This document shows, in pieces, positions 52,250 to 61,534 of a DNA stretch of 64,000 nucleotides (its first letter is position 1; every line of letters starts with the position of its first letter). Position numbers and translations under genes: made by a program. The notes under the pieces were generated by a model. The model was given only the letters and a program-made list of their open reading frames with translations. It was not told the origin of the DNA and made no database searches. The stretch is from assembly GCF_023074055.1 (NCBI RefSeq), contig NZ_JADPKR010000082.1:372001-436000 (forward strand). Reading direction: 5' to 3'. The stretch is from Bradyrhizobium sp. 141 (GTDB lineage Bacteria > Pseudomonadota > Alphaproteobacteria > Rhizobiales > Xanthobacteraceae).

Positions 52250-53578
52250 GTGTCTCCGCCGCTCAACCGCATAGCAAGCGACCAGACCCTGCCGGCGCAG
52301 GTGGATGTCGTCGTCATCGGCGGTGGCGTGATCGGCGTCTCCGCGGCCTATCATCTGGCGAAGAAGGGACACTCCGTCGCGCTTCTCGAGAAGGGCCATG
52401 TCGGCGGCGAGCAGTCGAGCCGCAATTGGGGCTGGTGCCGGCAGCAGGGCCGCGCCCGCGAGGAGATTCCGCTGGCCCGCGAGGCGCTGCATCTGTGGGA
52501 AGACATGCAGAACGATGCCGGCGTCGATGCCGGTTTCCGCCGTACCGGCGTGTTGTTCCTGACCAAGAGCAAGGAGGAGCTCGCGAGCTGGGAGCGCTGG
52601 GCCGCGGTTGCGCGCGAGATGCAGGTCCACTCCACCGTCCTGACGCCAACAGAGGTCGCCGAGCGCATGCCGGGCAATACCGACGCATGGGTGGGCGGGC
52701 TGCACACGCCGAGCGACGGTCGTGCCGAGCCCTCGATGGCCGTGCCGGCGCTCGCCACTGCCGCGCGAAAACATGGCGTCACCATCCATCAGGGCTGCGC
52801 TGCGCGCGGACTGGAGACGCAAGGCGGCCGCATCAGCGCCGTCGTCACCGAGAAAGGTACAATCCGCACCCCATCCGTGCTGCTGTCGGGCGGCGCGTGG
52901 TCGTCTCTGTTCTGCCGCCGTCACGGCATCGAGCTGCCGATCGGCCTCGTCAACGCCACCGCGTGCCGGACCACGCCGGGTCCGGAGATCACCTCGGGCG
53001 CGCTCGGCACGGATCTCTATTGCATTCGTCGCCGCCTCGATGGCGGCTTCACGCTGGCGCTGCGCAACCGCGGCACGGTCGAGCTGTCGCCCGACCTGTT
53101 CCGCTATGCACGCACCTTCTGGCCGACCTACCAGCATCGCAAGAACGGGCTGAAGCTGTCGTTCGGCAAGTCTTTCTTCGACCAGATCGTGCGCGGCATC
53201 AACTGGAGCTTTGACAGGCCGTCGCCGTTCGAGACCGAGCGCGTACGCGATCCCGAGCCCGACATGTCGCTGGTCAATGCCGCGCTGGCGTCGCTGATCA
53301 AGTCAAACCCGGAACTGAAGGACATCGCAATCGCTGAGGCCTGGGGCGGTACCATCGATTGCACGCCCGACACGATCCCGGTGATCTCGCCGGTCGATGC
53401 CTTGCCGGGCTTCTTCCTTGCGACCGGTTTCTCCGGCCATGGCTTTGGCATCGGCCCCGCGGCCGGCAAGCTCGCCGCCGACATCGTGACCGGCGCGACG
53501 CCGCTGGTCGATCCCGCCGCCTACAGCCACAAGCGCATGATCGACGGCCGGCGACTGGTGCCAGTCAGCCCGTTCTGA
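52250..53578 (+). CDS. FAD-dependent D-amino-acid-oxidase-like oxidoreductase
   Basis: A 442-residue FAD enzyme of the DAO (DadA) superfamily. FAD binding is at VVVIGGGVIGVSAAYHLAKKG near the start; SSRNWGWCRQQG follows the usual substrate-side pattern, and EAWGGTIDCTPDTIPVIS with GFSGHGFGIGPAAGKL near the end is the conserved C-terminal FAD contact. Substrate is not predictable; small amines and amino acids are likely. GTG at 52250 is chosen, with AGGAG six bases before it; an ATG eleven codons earlier is possible. Confidence 0.9.
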   Translation: MSPPLNRIASDQTLPAQVDVVVIGGGVIGVSAAYHLAKKGHSVALLEKGHVGGEQSSRNWGWCRQQGRAREEIPLAREALHLWEDMQNDAGVDAGFRRTGVLFLTKSKEELASWERWAAVAREMQVHSTVLTPTEVAERMPGNTDAWVGGLHTPSDGRAEPSMAVPALATAARKHGVTIHQGCAARGLETQGGRISAVVTEKGTIRTPSVLLSGGAWSSLFCRRHGIELPIGLVNATACRTTPGPEITSGALGTDLYCIRRRLDGGFTLALRNRGTVELSPDLFRYARTFWPTYQHRKNGLKLSFGKSFFDQIVRGINWSFDRPSPFETERVRDPEPDMSLVNAALASLIKSNPELKDIAIAEAWGGTIDCTPDTIPVISPVDALPGFFLATGFSGHGFGIGPAAGKLAADIVTGATPLVDPAAYSHKRMIDGRRLVPVSPF

Positions 53579-53717
53579 GAGTGTTGGAGGCGGAAAGTCC
53601 TCGCCCGGTGGAGCGCCTCTGTGCTCGGAGGCGAGCAGTGGTCGGCCTGAAGGCGCGCCGCCCCGGCGCGAACCGGAGACCGAAAGCGTGTTTCACGATC
53701 AGCGTTCTTCGCCTCCG

Positions 53718-54647
53718 TCAGCTTGTCGGCGCCATCCCGACCGGGTGGAGATCGCAAGCCCGCCCGGCCTTGGCCACTTGTCCCGGTACGGCGTGCCCGA
53801 TCATCGACGGCAGCTCGCGGGACAGTGCAATCAGGCCTTCCAGATCGAGGCCGGTGTTCAGACCGATGTCCTCGCAGAGATTGACGAGGTCTTCGGTGCA
53901 GACATTACCCGAGGCGCCCGGTGCAAAGGGACAGCCGCCGATACCGCCGAGAGACGCATCGAAACGGAGCGCGCCGGCGTCGAAACCGGCCATCACGTTG
54001 ACGAGTCCGAGCCCCCTCGTATTGTGGAAATGCAAGGTCAACTCGTCGCGAGGGACGAGACCGAGAACGGATTTCACGCGCTGTCTCACGAGCTTCGGAT
54101 TCGCCATGCCGGTTGTATCTGCGAGGGTGATGCTTTGCGCGCCGCGGCGGAGATATGCCTCGATCAGGCGTAGCACCTTTCCCTCGTCCTGCTCGCCTTC
54201 GAACGGACATCCGAAGGCGGTCGCGAGGGTTGCATTGATGTGAATGCGTACGCCGGTCGTCGCGGTCACTTCGGCGAGGGCCGATAGTGAACCCTCGTGG
54301 TCCATGCCCATATTGGTGCGATTGTGCGTCTCGCTCGCCGACATCACGAAATTTAGCTCATCGGCGCCGGCCAGGATGGCGCGTTCGGCGCCCCTGCGGT
54401 TGGGGATAAGCGCAACGAACGTCACCCCTTGGCGTCGAACGATGGAGCGGAATACGGCATCCCCGTCGGCGAGGGCGGGGACCGCTCTTGGCGAGACGAA
54501 GGAGCCCGCCTCGATCCGGCGAAACCCCAACTCGGACAAGCGGTCGATCAGAGCGATCTTGCGTTCGGTCGACACGATGACCGGCTCGATTTGGAGGCCG
54601 TCGCGCGGGCAGACCTCCTGAATGGCGATATCGGGTGTGTCGCTCAT
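53718..54647 (-). CDS. Hydroxymethylglutaryl-CoA lyase family enzyme
   Basis: A 309-residue TIM-barrel lyase. PRDGLQIE is the N-terminal catalytic/metal loop (family VGPRDGLQNE), LHFHNTRGLGL has the two metal histidines, and GGIGGCPFAPGASGN has the catalytic cysteine and signature. These support 3-hydroxy-3-methylglutaryl-CoA to acetoacetate plus acetyl-CoA; related citramalyl-type substrates cannot be excluded. It overlaps the CoA-transferase gene by four bases, so the two act in sequence: activation, then cleavage. A broken copy of part of this gene lies at 61535-61770. Confidence 0.92.
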   Translation of the reverse strand: MSDTPDIAIQEVCPRDGLQIEPVIVSTERKIALIDRLSELGFRRIEAGSFVSPRAVPALADGDAVFRSIVRRQGVTFVALIPNRRGAERAILAGADELNFVMSASETHNRTNMGMDHEGSLSALAEVTATTGVRIHINATLATAFGCPFEGEQDEGKVLRLIEAYLRRGAQSITLADTTGMANPKLVRQRVKSVLGLVPRDELTLHFHNTRGLGLVNVMAGFDAGALRFDASLGGIGGCPFAPGASGNVCTEDLVNLCEDIGLNTGLDLEGLIALSRELPSMIGHAVPGQVAKAGRACDLHPVGMAPTS

Positions 54648-55837
54648 TGGACGACACCCCGCCGCCGCAGCTCCCGGATGTCCTGATCGGTCTTGCCGAG
54701 TTCGGTGAGGATCACTTCGGTGTGCGCACCGAGTTCTGGGCCGCTCCAGAGTACCGCGCCGGGAGTGTCCGAAAGCTTCGGGACAATGCCGGGCATTTTC
54801 ACGCGCACGTCGCCGGGCAGTACGGCCGGGACGATCATCTCGCGCGCGAGATAGTGCGGGTCGTCGACAATGTCGGCTACCGAATAAATGCGGCCGGCGG
54901 GAACGCCGGCCGATTCAAGAACCGCGAGCGCCTCTGCAACGGTATGCCGGCGGGTCCAATCGGCAATGGCACCATCGAGTTCGGCATTGCGAGCGACACG
55001 CCCGTCGTTGGTTGCCAGCTCTTCATCGGCAGCCAGATCAGGTCTGCCGACCGCCACCATCAGCCGTTTGAAAATCGCATCACTGTTTCCGGCAATCACG
55101 ACGTAACCGCCATCGCGCGTCGGATAAGTGTTGGATGGACTGATGCCGGGCAGCGCACCGCCGCTGCGCGTGCGAACATGGCCCATCAGATCGAATTCCG
55201 GAATGAGGCTCTCCATCAGATTGAAGACGCTCTCGAACAGCGAGACGTCCACGATCTGTCCCTTGCCGCCGCCGGCCTTGACGTGCAGCAGCGAGATCAG
55301 GGCGCCGATCACGGCGTGCAGCGAGGCGAGGCTGTCGCCGATGCTGATACCGGTGCGCGCGGGCGGGGATTCGAGATCGCCTGTCGTGAAGCGGAGGCCG
55401 CCCATTGCTTCACCGATGGCGCCGAAGCCGGGGCGGTCGCGGTAAGGGCCGGTTTGCCCATAGCCGGAGATGCGCACCAGCGTCAGACTGCGATTGAGTG
55501 CGGAGAGCACATCCCAGCCGAGGCCAATCTTCTCCAGCATGCCGGGCCGGAAATTCTCGATAACGACATCGGCCTTTGCCGCGAGAGCCTTTGCAATCGC
55601 AAGGCCTTCTTCGGACTTCAGGTCGAGCGCGATTGATTTCTTGTTGCGGGATTGCAGGTACCACCATAGCGACGTGCCCTGATGCAGCTTGCGCCATTTG
55701 CGCAAGGGATCGCCTTGGCCCGGCTGCTCGATCTTGATCACCTCTGCGCCGAATTCAGCGAACAACCTCGCTGCAAATGGTGCCGCTACCAGCGTGCCGA
55801 ACTCGAGCACACGAATGCCGCTGAGTGGACCTTCCAT
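54644..55837 (-). CDS. Type III CoA-transferase (CaiB/BaiF family)
   Basis: A 397-residue family III CoA transferase. LEFGTLVAAPFAARLFAEFGAEVIKIEQPGQGDPLR (in pieces) is the start, and the catalytic aspartate is about D168 (RTGISIGDSLAS). RISGYGQTGPYRDRPGF is the family block. It would move CoA from a donor such as succinyl-CoA to a carboxylic acid. Its four-base overlap with the HMG-CoA-lyase-type gene makes a 3-hydroxy-3-methylglutarate or similar acid the likely acceptor. Its start faces the tandem operator at 55872-55904. Confidence 0.92.
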   Translation of the reverse strand: MEGPLSGIRVLEFGTLVAAPFAARLFAEFGAEVIKIEQPGQGDPLRKWRKLHQGTSLWWYLQSRNKKSIALDLKSEEGLAIAKALAAKADVVIENFRPGMLEKIGLGWDVLSALNRSLTLVRISGYGQTGPYRDRPGFGAIGEAMGGLRFTTGDLESPPARTGISIGDSLASLHAVIGALISLLHVKAGGGKGQIVDVSLFESVFNLMESLIPEFDLMGHVRTRSGGALPGISPSNTYPTRDGGYVVIAGNSDAIFKRLMVAVGRPDLAADEELATNDGRVARNAELDGAIADWTRRHTVAEALAVLESAGVPAGRIYSVADIVDDPHYLAREMIVPAVLPGDVRVKMPGIVPKLSDTPGAVLWSGPELGAHTEVILTELGKTDQDIRELRRRGVVQ

Positions 55838-55975
55838 ATTGTCTCCTCCGAACGATGGGCTAAATCTCCTATAGAAGATTTCTCTTTTATAATAGAAAAT
55901 TTCTGCTAGGCTTCGTTTTGCAAGGCGCGGATCAAGACGCCACGCAGGGACGTAAACGCTAAACGGGGGATCGCC
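55838..55975. promoter_or_regulatory. AT-rich divergent promoter region with tandem operator-like sites
   Basis: In a strongly GC-rich window, this 138-base region has a conspicuous AT-rich core. TAGAAGATTTCT (55872-55883) and TAGAAAATTTCT (55893-55904) are direct repeats, 11 of 12 bases identical, 21 bases apart start to start, i.e. two helical turns. Each is a near-palindrome around GAA-TTC. This is a good candidate for a shared operator of the two divergent transcription units. Confidence 0.7.
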
Positions 55976-57910
55976 GTGAGACTGAAGTCAGCGGTACCGG
56001 CCGCAGCATTGCTGCTGGCCGCGGGAATGCCTGTGACCTGCGCGCAGGCGCAGCAGGTCGGGACGATCTACGGCTTCGGCGACAGCCTGCTCGACGTGGC
56101 GCGCAACTGTCCGATCGCGTTTCCGCAATCTGCGCCGTACGGCGCCTGCGGCAACGGCCAGGGGACGCTGCAATGGCTGTCGCAACTCACGAGCTATAGT
56201 TTCATCAAGAGCAACGACTACGCCTACAACGGCGTGGGCAATGGCGTCTTTCCCGCCTTCAATGGCGGGCCGACAGTCGCCCAGCAGATCGTGGAGTTCA
56301 CGAGCGCCGGCCGAAGTTTCCAGCCGAACGACGTGATCGTCGTCGGTGGCATGCCCAACAATTCGGCGGCACCGTTGCTGGGCATTCTCGATCCGATCGG
56401 ACTTGCGTACACGCCGCAAACGCTGTCCGCGGCAACCTTGTCTCAGCAGTACAGCAACATCTCGCAATTGATCAAAGCAGGCGGGCACAATTTCGTCGTC
56501 GAGAACATGTTCTCCTCGTCGGCCTATAATTTCTATGTCATCGGCGGCTTCTATCCGCTCGGCGCGCCCTACGCGTTTCCGAACATTCCGGGGGCGACGA
56601 CGTTCTTCGGTCTGGTCAACGATAATCTTGCGGCCACGCTCGCGCCGCTGGCCCGGCCCGGCGTGCGCCTTCACGTCGTCGACCTTGCCGCGATCTACAC
56701 CAAGGCCTACACCGATCCGACCAGCCTGGGTTTCAAGACCGGTACGGCCTGCATTTTCGACGGAAACTGCCTCACCGCGTCGAAGGACGTGCAGAACCAG
56801 CATTTCATGTTCGATCTGCACCCGACCGACGCCGGGTATGCGGTGATTGCGCGCTATGAGGCCAATATACTTGCGGCGCAGGACGGACTTGCCGCGCAGG
56901 GCGACATCGCGCAACTCACCGCCCAGAATTTTTCGAATTCGATCTTCTCGCGACTGGATGCCTATCGCGGCAACGATCCGCGTGTCACAGGGGCGGCGTC
57001 ACCGTCGCAAGCCTTTGCATCCATGGACCGGTCCGGCATGAGTACGAAGACACCGTCGCGTGTTGCGCCCGAATTGCCGCTCTCGGTCTATCTCGCCGCA
57101 GCCTATGGCAGCGGCAGCCGCGGCGATCGCTTCGGCGCCGACGGAAACGCCGTCGGCTTCGACTATACCCTGGCCGGCGGCACCTTCGGCGCCGACGTCA
57201 AACTCGATCCCAACATTCGCGTCGGCGGCGCGCTCAACTATACCAATCCGGTTGCCAATCTGCATGGTGGCACCGGTCACCTCAATCTCGACAGCTATCA
57301 GGTCGGAGGCTATGCGTCCTTCACCTATCCGCATCTGCTGACGGACATCGTTGCGACCTACGGCTACAGCAACTACCGCATCGATCGCCCCGGCGTCGTC
57401 GATACGATCCGCGGCAGCACCACGGGCGACACCTTCACGGTCGGCGTCAAGTCAGCCTATCTGTTCGACGTGGGCGCCATCAGGATCGGTCCGCTGGCCG
57501 GGCTCGTCTACGACTACACCAACGTCAATCCGTACACGGAGACGGGTGATCCCATCATCACCCAGTTCGTCGCTCGGCAGAAGCTCGAAGGCCTGACAGG
57601 CAGCGCGGGCGTGCAGGTCCGTGCGCCGTTCATGGTCGGGACGCGCCCGTTCAATTCATTCATCAATTTGACGGCCGAGCACGACTTTCTCGGCGGCGCG
57701 CGCACTTTGCTTGCGGCGGAGACCGTGGCCCTCGCCTTGCCGATCTACACTGTCGTGGCGGGCAATCCCGATCGGACCTACGGCAAGGTGGTTGGGGGTC
57801 TCAGCACGGCGCTATCGGGTAATGTCAACGCTATGCTGACCGCGGCGGGAACGTTCGGCACCAGCACTCCGCAATTCGCCCTGCAAGGCGCGGTCAAAGT
57901 AGCGTTCTAG
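55976..57910 (+). CDS. Autotransporter with GDSL/SGNH esterase passenger
   Basis: A 644-residue outer-membrane protein. GTG start at 55976 with GGGGGA before it. A signal peptide to about residue 26, then an SGNH hydrolase (about 27-310) with block I GFGDSLLD (nucleophile serine) and block V FDLHPTDAGY (Asp/His). A linker and a beta-barrel domain (~380-644) with typical alternating strands and C-terminal aromatic residue (VKVAF) follow, as in the EstA type. The esterase would be displayed on the cell surface. The binding-protein gene follows after 44 bases. Confidence 0.93.
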   Translation: MRLKSAVPAAALLLAAGMPVTCAQAQQVGTIYGFGDSLLDVARNCPIAFPQSAPYGACGNGQGTLQWLSQLTSYSFIKSNDYAYNGVGNGVFPAFNGGPTVAQQIVEFTSAGRSFQPNDVIVVGGMPNNSAAPLLGILDPIGLAYTPQTLSAATLSQQYSNISQLIKAGGHNFVVENMFSSSAYNFYVIGGFYPLGAPYAFPNIPGATTFFGLVNDNLAATLAPLARPGVRLHVVDLAAIYTKAYTDPTSLGFKTGTACIFDGNCLTASKDVQNQHFMFDLHPTDAGYAVIARYEANILAAQDGLAAQGDIAQLTAQNFSNSIFSRLDAYRGNDPRVTGAASPSQAFASMDRSGMSTKTPSRVAPELPLSVYLAAAYGSGSRGDRFGADGNAVGFDYTLAGGTFGADVKLDPNIRVGGALNYTNPVANLHGGTGHLNLDSYQVGGYASFTYPHLLTDIVATYGYSNYRIDRPGVVDTIRGSTTGDTFTVGVKSAYLFDVGAIRIGPLAGLVYDYTNVNPYTETGDPIITQFVARQKLEGLTGSAGVQVRAPFMVGTRPFNSFINLTAEHDFLGGARTLLAAETVALALPIYTVVAGNPDRTYGKVVGGLSTALSGNVNAMLTAAGTFGTSTPQFALQGAVKVAF

Positions 57911-57954
57911 CGACGATGAGAAAGAGCAATCAGCGATACATCAGGGAGGGAAAC

Positions 57955-59157
57955 ATGACCTTGTCACTGCTTCGCGCCGCAGCGCTCGCAATATTGCTGG
58001 GCGCTCCAGCGGCGGCGTTCGCGGAGGACGCGCCGTTCCGGATCGGCGTGATCGACGACATGTCCGGCGTCTATTCCGGCAATGGCGGGCCCGGCACGGT
58101 GCTCGCCACCAAGATGGCGGTGGAGGATTTCGGCGGCAAGGTACTGGGCCGTCCGATCGAGGTCATCTCCGCCGATCATCAAAGCAAGCCAGACATCGGC
58201 GCGGCGCTCGCGCGCCAATACATTGAGCAACAGGGCGTGAGCGCCATCATCCCGGGCGGTGCGAGTTCGGTTGGGCTCGCCGTGCAAGCGATGGCGCGCT
58301 CGCTGAAGAAGACCACCCTGGTCAGCGGCGGCTATGCTTCGAATTTCAGCGCCGACGGCTGCTCGCCCTATGGCACCCAGTGGGCGCCATCTACCAGTGA
58401 ACTCTCCAAGACCATTGCCAAAGGCATCGTCGAGGGGGGCGGCAAGAAGTGGTTCTTTATCATCGCTGATTACGTGTTCGGCAAGAATCTCGCGGCGGAC
58501 GCTGGCGAGACCGTGAAGACCTCCGGGGGGCAGGTCGTAGGCCAGGTGCTGCATCCCCTCAACGTGACCGATCTCGCATCCCAGTTGCTGGCGGCGCAAG
58601 GTTCGGGGGCCGACGTGATCGGGCTGGCCAATGCCGGGCCCGATCTGGTGCTCGCGATCAAGCAGGCCAAAGAGTTCGGCGTGAGCGCCAAGCTCGCGAC
58701 CATGCTGGTGTTTGAGAACAACGTCACCGCGCTCGGGCTTTCGACCGCACAGGGCCTGCGACTCGCGGCATCGTTTTACTGGGATCTGAACGACGAGACC
58801 CGCGCATGGTCGAAGCGCTTCATGGCCCGCAACGGCAACGCCGTGCCGACCATGGGCCACGTGCTCGCCTATCTCGCGACCACGCACTATCTGAAAGCGG
58901 TCGCCGCGGTCGGCTCCGACGATGCCGCGCAAGTGCAAGCCAAGATGCTGCAGCAGCCGATTGAAGGCAATCTGATCCAGCACGCGCATATCCAGCCCAA
59001 CGGCCGCGTCGTTTCCGACATGCATATTTTCGAGGTGAAGAGCCCGCAGGACTCCAAGAGCCCGGCGGATCTGTACAAGCTGGTCGCGACACTGCCGGGC
59101 GATGGCCTGTTCGTCCCGGCCGAGAAGAGCGGATGTCCGTACCTCGCCGTGAGGTAG
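57955..59157 (+). CDS. ABC transporter substrate-binding protein (LivK-like)
   Basis: A 400-residue periplasmic binding protein of the branched-chain amino acid (family 4 peripla_BP_6) type, signal to ~24 (AAAFAED). FRIGVIDDMSGVYSGNGGPGTVLATKMAVEDFGG (in pieces) and IIPGGASSVGLAVQAMA are the binding-cleft segments. Several members bind aromatic or carboxylic acids rather than amino acids. AGGGAGGG stands before the ATG at 57955. No permease or ATPase genes follow, so it must share a transporter or use one elsewhere. Confidence 0.92.
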   Translation: MTLSLLRAAALAILLGAPAAAFAEDAPFRIGVIDDMSGVYSGNGGPGTVLATKMAVEDFGGKVLGRPIEVISADHQSKPDIGAALARQYIEQQGVSAIIPGGASSVGLAVQAMARSLKKTTLVSGGYASNFSADGCSPYGTQWAPSTSELSKTIAKGIVEGGGKKWFFIIADYVFGKNLAADAGETVKTSGGQVVGQVLHPLNVTDLASQLLAAQGSGADVIGLANAGPDLVLAIKQAKEFGVSAKLATMLVFENNVTALGLSTAQGLRLAASFYWDLNDETRAWSKRFMARNGNAVPTMGHVLAYLATTHYLKAVAAVGSDDAAQVQAKMLQQPIEGNLIQHAHIQPNGRVVSDMHIFEVKSPQDSKSPADLYKLVATLPGDGLFVPAEKSGCPYLAVR

Positions 59158-59184
59158 GCCAAACTTGGGAATTGAGGTGCCGGC

Positions 59185-60729
59185 ATGAATGCAGAAGGTA
59201 CGACGCGCGCGACGTCGCAGGATCAGGTGCGGGGCGATGCCCCGCATCAGCTCCAGGCGTTCAAGATGTTCATCGACGGCGAATGGTGCGAGTCGGCTTC
59301 GGGGCGTTGGCTGGAGACCAAGAATCCGTATACGGGAAAGGCATGGGCCGTCATCCCCAGGGGGAATGCGGAGGACGTCGACAGGGCCGTCCAAGCGGCG
59401 AACCGCGCCTTCGTGAGCGGACCGTGGGCCAGCATGCACCCGAGCGACCGTGGCGTCCTGCTGAACCGGGTTGCCGACCTTATTGCGGCGAACGCGGAGC
59501 GGTTGGCCGAGTTGGAGGTGCGAGATAACGGCAAGCTCAAGGTCGAGATGCTCGGCCAGATGAGATACCTGCCGCGCTGGTTTCAATATTACGGCGGGCT
59601 TGCCGACAAGATCGAAGGCCGCATGCCGCCGACCGACAAGAAGGGCATGCTGCACTACGTCTCCTACGAGCCGGTCGGCGTCGTCGGCGCGATCACGCCA
59701 TGGAATTCGCCGCTGCTGCTGACGGTCTGGAAACTGGCCCCCGCGCTTGCCGCCGGCAACACCGTGGTCATCAAGCCGTCCGAATTCGCGTCGACCTCTC
59801 TGCTCGCCCTGGTCGAGCTGTTCGAACAGGCCGGTTTTCCGAAAGGCGTGGTCAACGTCGTCACCGGCCTCGGCGCCGAGACCGGGGAGCCTCTGGTGGA
59901 GCATCCCTTCGTCGACCGGATTGCATTCACGGGCGGCAATCTTGCCGGCCGCAAGATCTATGAAGCAGCGGCGCGGCAGTTCAAGCGGGTGTCACTCGAG
60001 CTCGGCGGCAAGTCGCCGAACATCGTCTTCGGCGATGCCAGCATCGAGGATGCGGTCAAGGGCGTCATCTCCGGCATCTTCGCCGCGAGCGGCCAGACCT
60101 GCATGGCGGGATCGCGGCTGCTGCTGCATTCGTCGATCCACGATGCGTTTCTTGCGCGTCTCGTCGAGGTGATGAAGGTGGCGCGCCTCGGCGATCCCGA
60201 CAGCCTCGATACCGATGTCGGACCGGTTGCGACCGAGCAGCAGTTGCAGAAGGTGCTTAACTACATCGAGCTCGCCAAACAGGAAGGGGCTCGCTGTGTG
60301 CTCGGCGGCCGGCGGGCTTCCCGGCCGGAATGCGGCGATGGCTGGTTCGTGGAGCCAACCATCTTCGCCGACGTCACCAACGACATGCGGATCGCGCGCG
60401 AGGAGGTGTTCGGTCCGATTCTGAGCGTGATCAAATTCGATTCCGACGACGAGGCGGTCGCGCTCGCCAATGACACGCCGTTTGGCCTCGCCGCAGGCCT
60501 CTGGACCACCGATCTTGCCCGTGCGCTCGCGATGCCGAAGCGTCTGCGGGCAGGGACGGTCTGGGTCAATGCTTATCGCGTCGTCAGCTATCTGTCGCCA
60601 TTCGGCGGCTTCAAGGAGTCCGGCCTCGGCCGGGAGAACGGGCTCGAAGCGATCTACGAATATCTGGAGGCCAAGAGCGTCTTCATCAATCCGACGCCGT
60701 CGATCTCCAATCCGTTTACGTTGCAGTAA
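59185..60729 (+). CDS. Aldehyde dehydrogenase
   Basis: A 514-residue NAD(P)+-dependent aldehyde dehydrogenase. Active-site residues are N174 (TPWNSP), E272 (LELGGKSPN) and the catalytic C306 (ASGQTCMAGSR); FTGGNLAGRKI is the cofactor loop. It lies 27 bases after the binding-protein gene, so three rightward genes (esterase autotransporter, binding protein, dehydrogenase) make a unit. Substrate is unknown. Confidence 0.93.
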   Translation: MNAEGTTRATSQDQVRGDAPHQLQAFKMFIDGEWCESASGRWLETKNPYTGKAWAVIPRGNAEDVDRAVQAANRAFVSGPWASMHPSDRGVLLNRVADLIAANAERLAELEVRDNGKLKVEMLGQMRYLPRWFQYYGGLADKIEGRMPPTDKKGMLHYVSYEPVGVVGAITPWNSPLLLTVWKLAPALAAGNTVVIKPSEFASTSLLALVELFEQAGFPKGVVNVVTGLGAETGEPLVEHPFVDRIAFTGGNLAGRKIYEAAARQFKRVSLELGGKSPNIVFGDASIEDAVKGVISGIFAASGQTCMAGSRLLLHSSIHDAFLARLVEVMKVARLGDPDSLDTDVGPVATEQQLQKVLNYIELAKQEGARCVLGGRRASRPECGDGWFVEPTIFADVTNDMRIAREEVFGPILSVIKFDSDDEAVALANDTPFGLAAGLWTTDLARALAMPKRLRAGTVWVNAYRVVSYLSPFGGFKESGLGRENGLEAIYEYLEAKSVFINPTPSISNPFTLQ

Positions 60730-60747
60730 TTCGGGCAGTCATTCGGG

Positions 60748-61443
60748 TCAGGAGCGGCGCCGCCGGATGACGAGATAGTACGCGCATGGTGTCTTGCCCG
60801 CATTGGTGAAACGGTAGGGCTCACGCACATCGAAGTAGAAGGAGTCGCCAGTCTCAAGGACGTAATTCGCGTCGCCCGTCTGCAGCGTTAGCTGGCCCTC
60901 GTGCACGACCAGGTATTTTTCCGTCGCCACCTTGTAGGGGGGCAGCTCACCGGAGGATTCGCCTGGCGGAATTCGATGCAGCAGGAACTCGAGGTCGTTG
61001 TCCAGATGGGACGGCGATAGATTGTGACGTTCAAAGCCGGTCTCTGGATCCCTGAACGCCAAACGGTTGGCGCTGCGGATGACCGCGACCTGCGCAGGAT
61101 CGGGCTCTGCGCCCATCAGCGTGGACATCGAGACATTGAGCCCCTTGGCGATGCGCACGATGATCGCGAGTGTGGGGCTCTTCTCGCCACGTTCGACCTT
61201 GGACAGCATCGCGCGGCTGACGCCGGACTGCGCTGCAAATTCCTCCAGCGTCAGGCCCGCCTGCGTCCGCAGCCGCTTCACCCGGCTGCCGAGCTCGATG
61301 ATGAGGGCATCGTCGGCCGTGCGGCCTGTTCGCGGCTGCCGCCTCGATTTCGTCGATGCTTTACGGGAAATTGCGCCCTCGTTTCCGGGCGCTTCCGAAA
61401 TTTTGGGACGTCGTCCAGGCAATCTGTCATGCATGCGCCGCAT
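60748..61443 (-). CDS. XRE-cupin transcription regulator
   Basis: A 231-residue regulator: after a basic N-terminus, residues ~48-102 are a lambda-repressor-like HTH (LRTQAGLTLEEFAAQSGVSRAMLSKVERGEKSPTLAII, in pieces) and ~125-228 a cupin with a small-molecule pocket (PPGESSGELPPYKVATEKYLVVHEG). It is convergent with the dehydrogenase gene, 18 bases apart. It is the only regulator in the 53.7-61.4 kb block and the natural candidate to bind the twin sites at 55872-55904. The start may be the ATG at 61434. Confidence 0.9.
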   Translation of the reverse strand: MRRMHDRLPGRRPKISEAPGNEGAISRKASTKSRRQPRTGRTADDALIIELGSRVKRLRTQAGLTLEEFAAQSGVSRAMLSKVERGEKSPTLAIIVRIAKGLNVSMSTLMGAEPDPAQVAVIRSANRLAFRDPETGFERHNLSPSHLDNDLEFLLHRIPPGESSGELPPYKVATEKYLVVHEGQLTLQTGDANYVLETGDSFYFDVREPYRFTNAGKTPCAYYLVIRRRRS

Positions 61444-61534
61444 ATTTTCAGAAGTTGCGGCGCCTCACAAGGTTGTATGTGCCCCGGCGCTCGCCGAAGC
61501 GCCGTTCCGTCGCACCGGCTCGGGCTGTGCGGCA

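Noticed and set aside
57964..59904. A 646-codon open frame antisense to the binding protein and dehydrogenase genes
   Set aside because: It mirrors the third-position bias of two intact genes and translates to low-complexity His/Arg-rich sequence with no family pattern.
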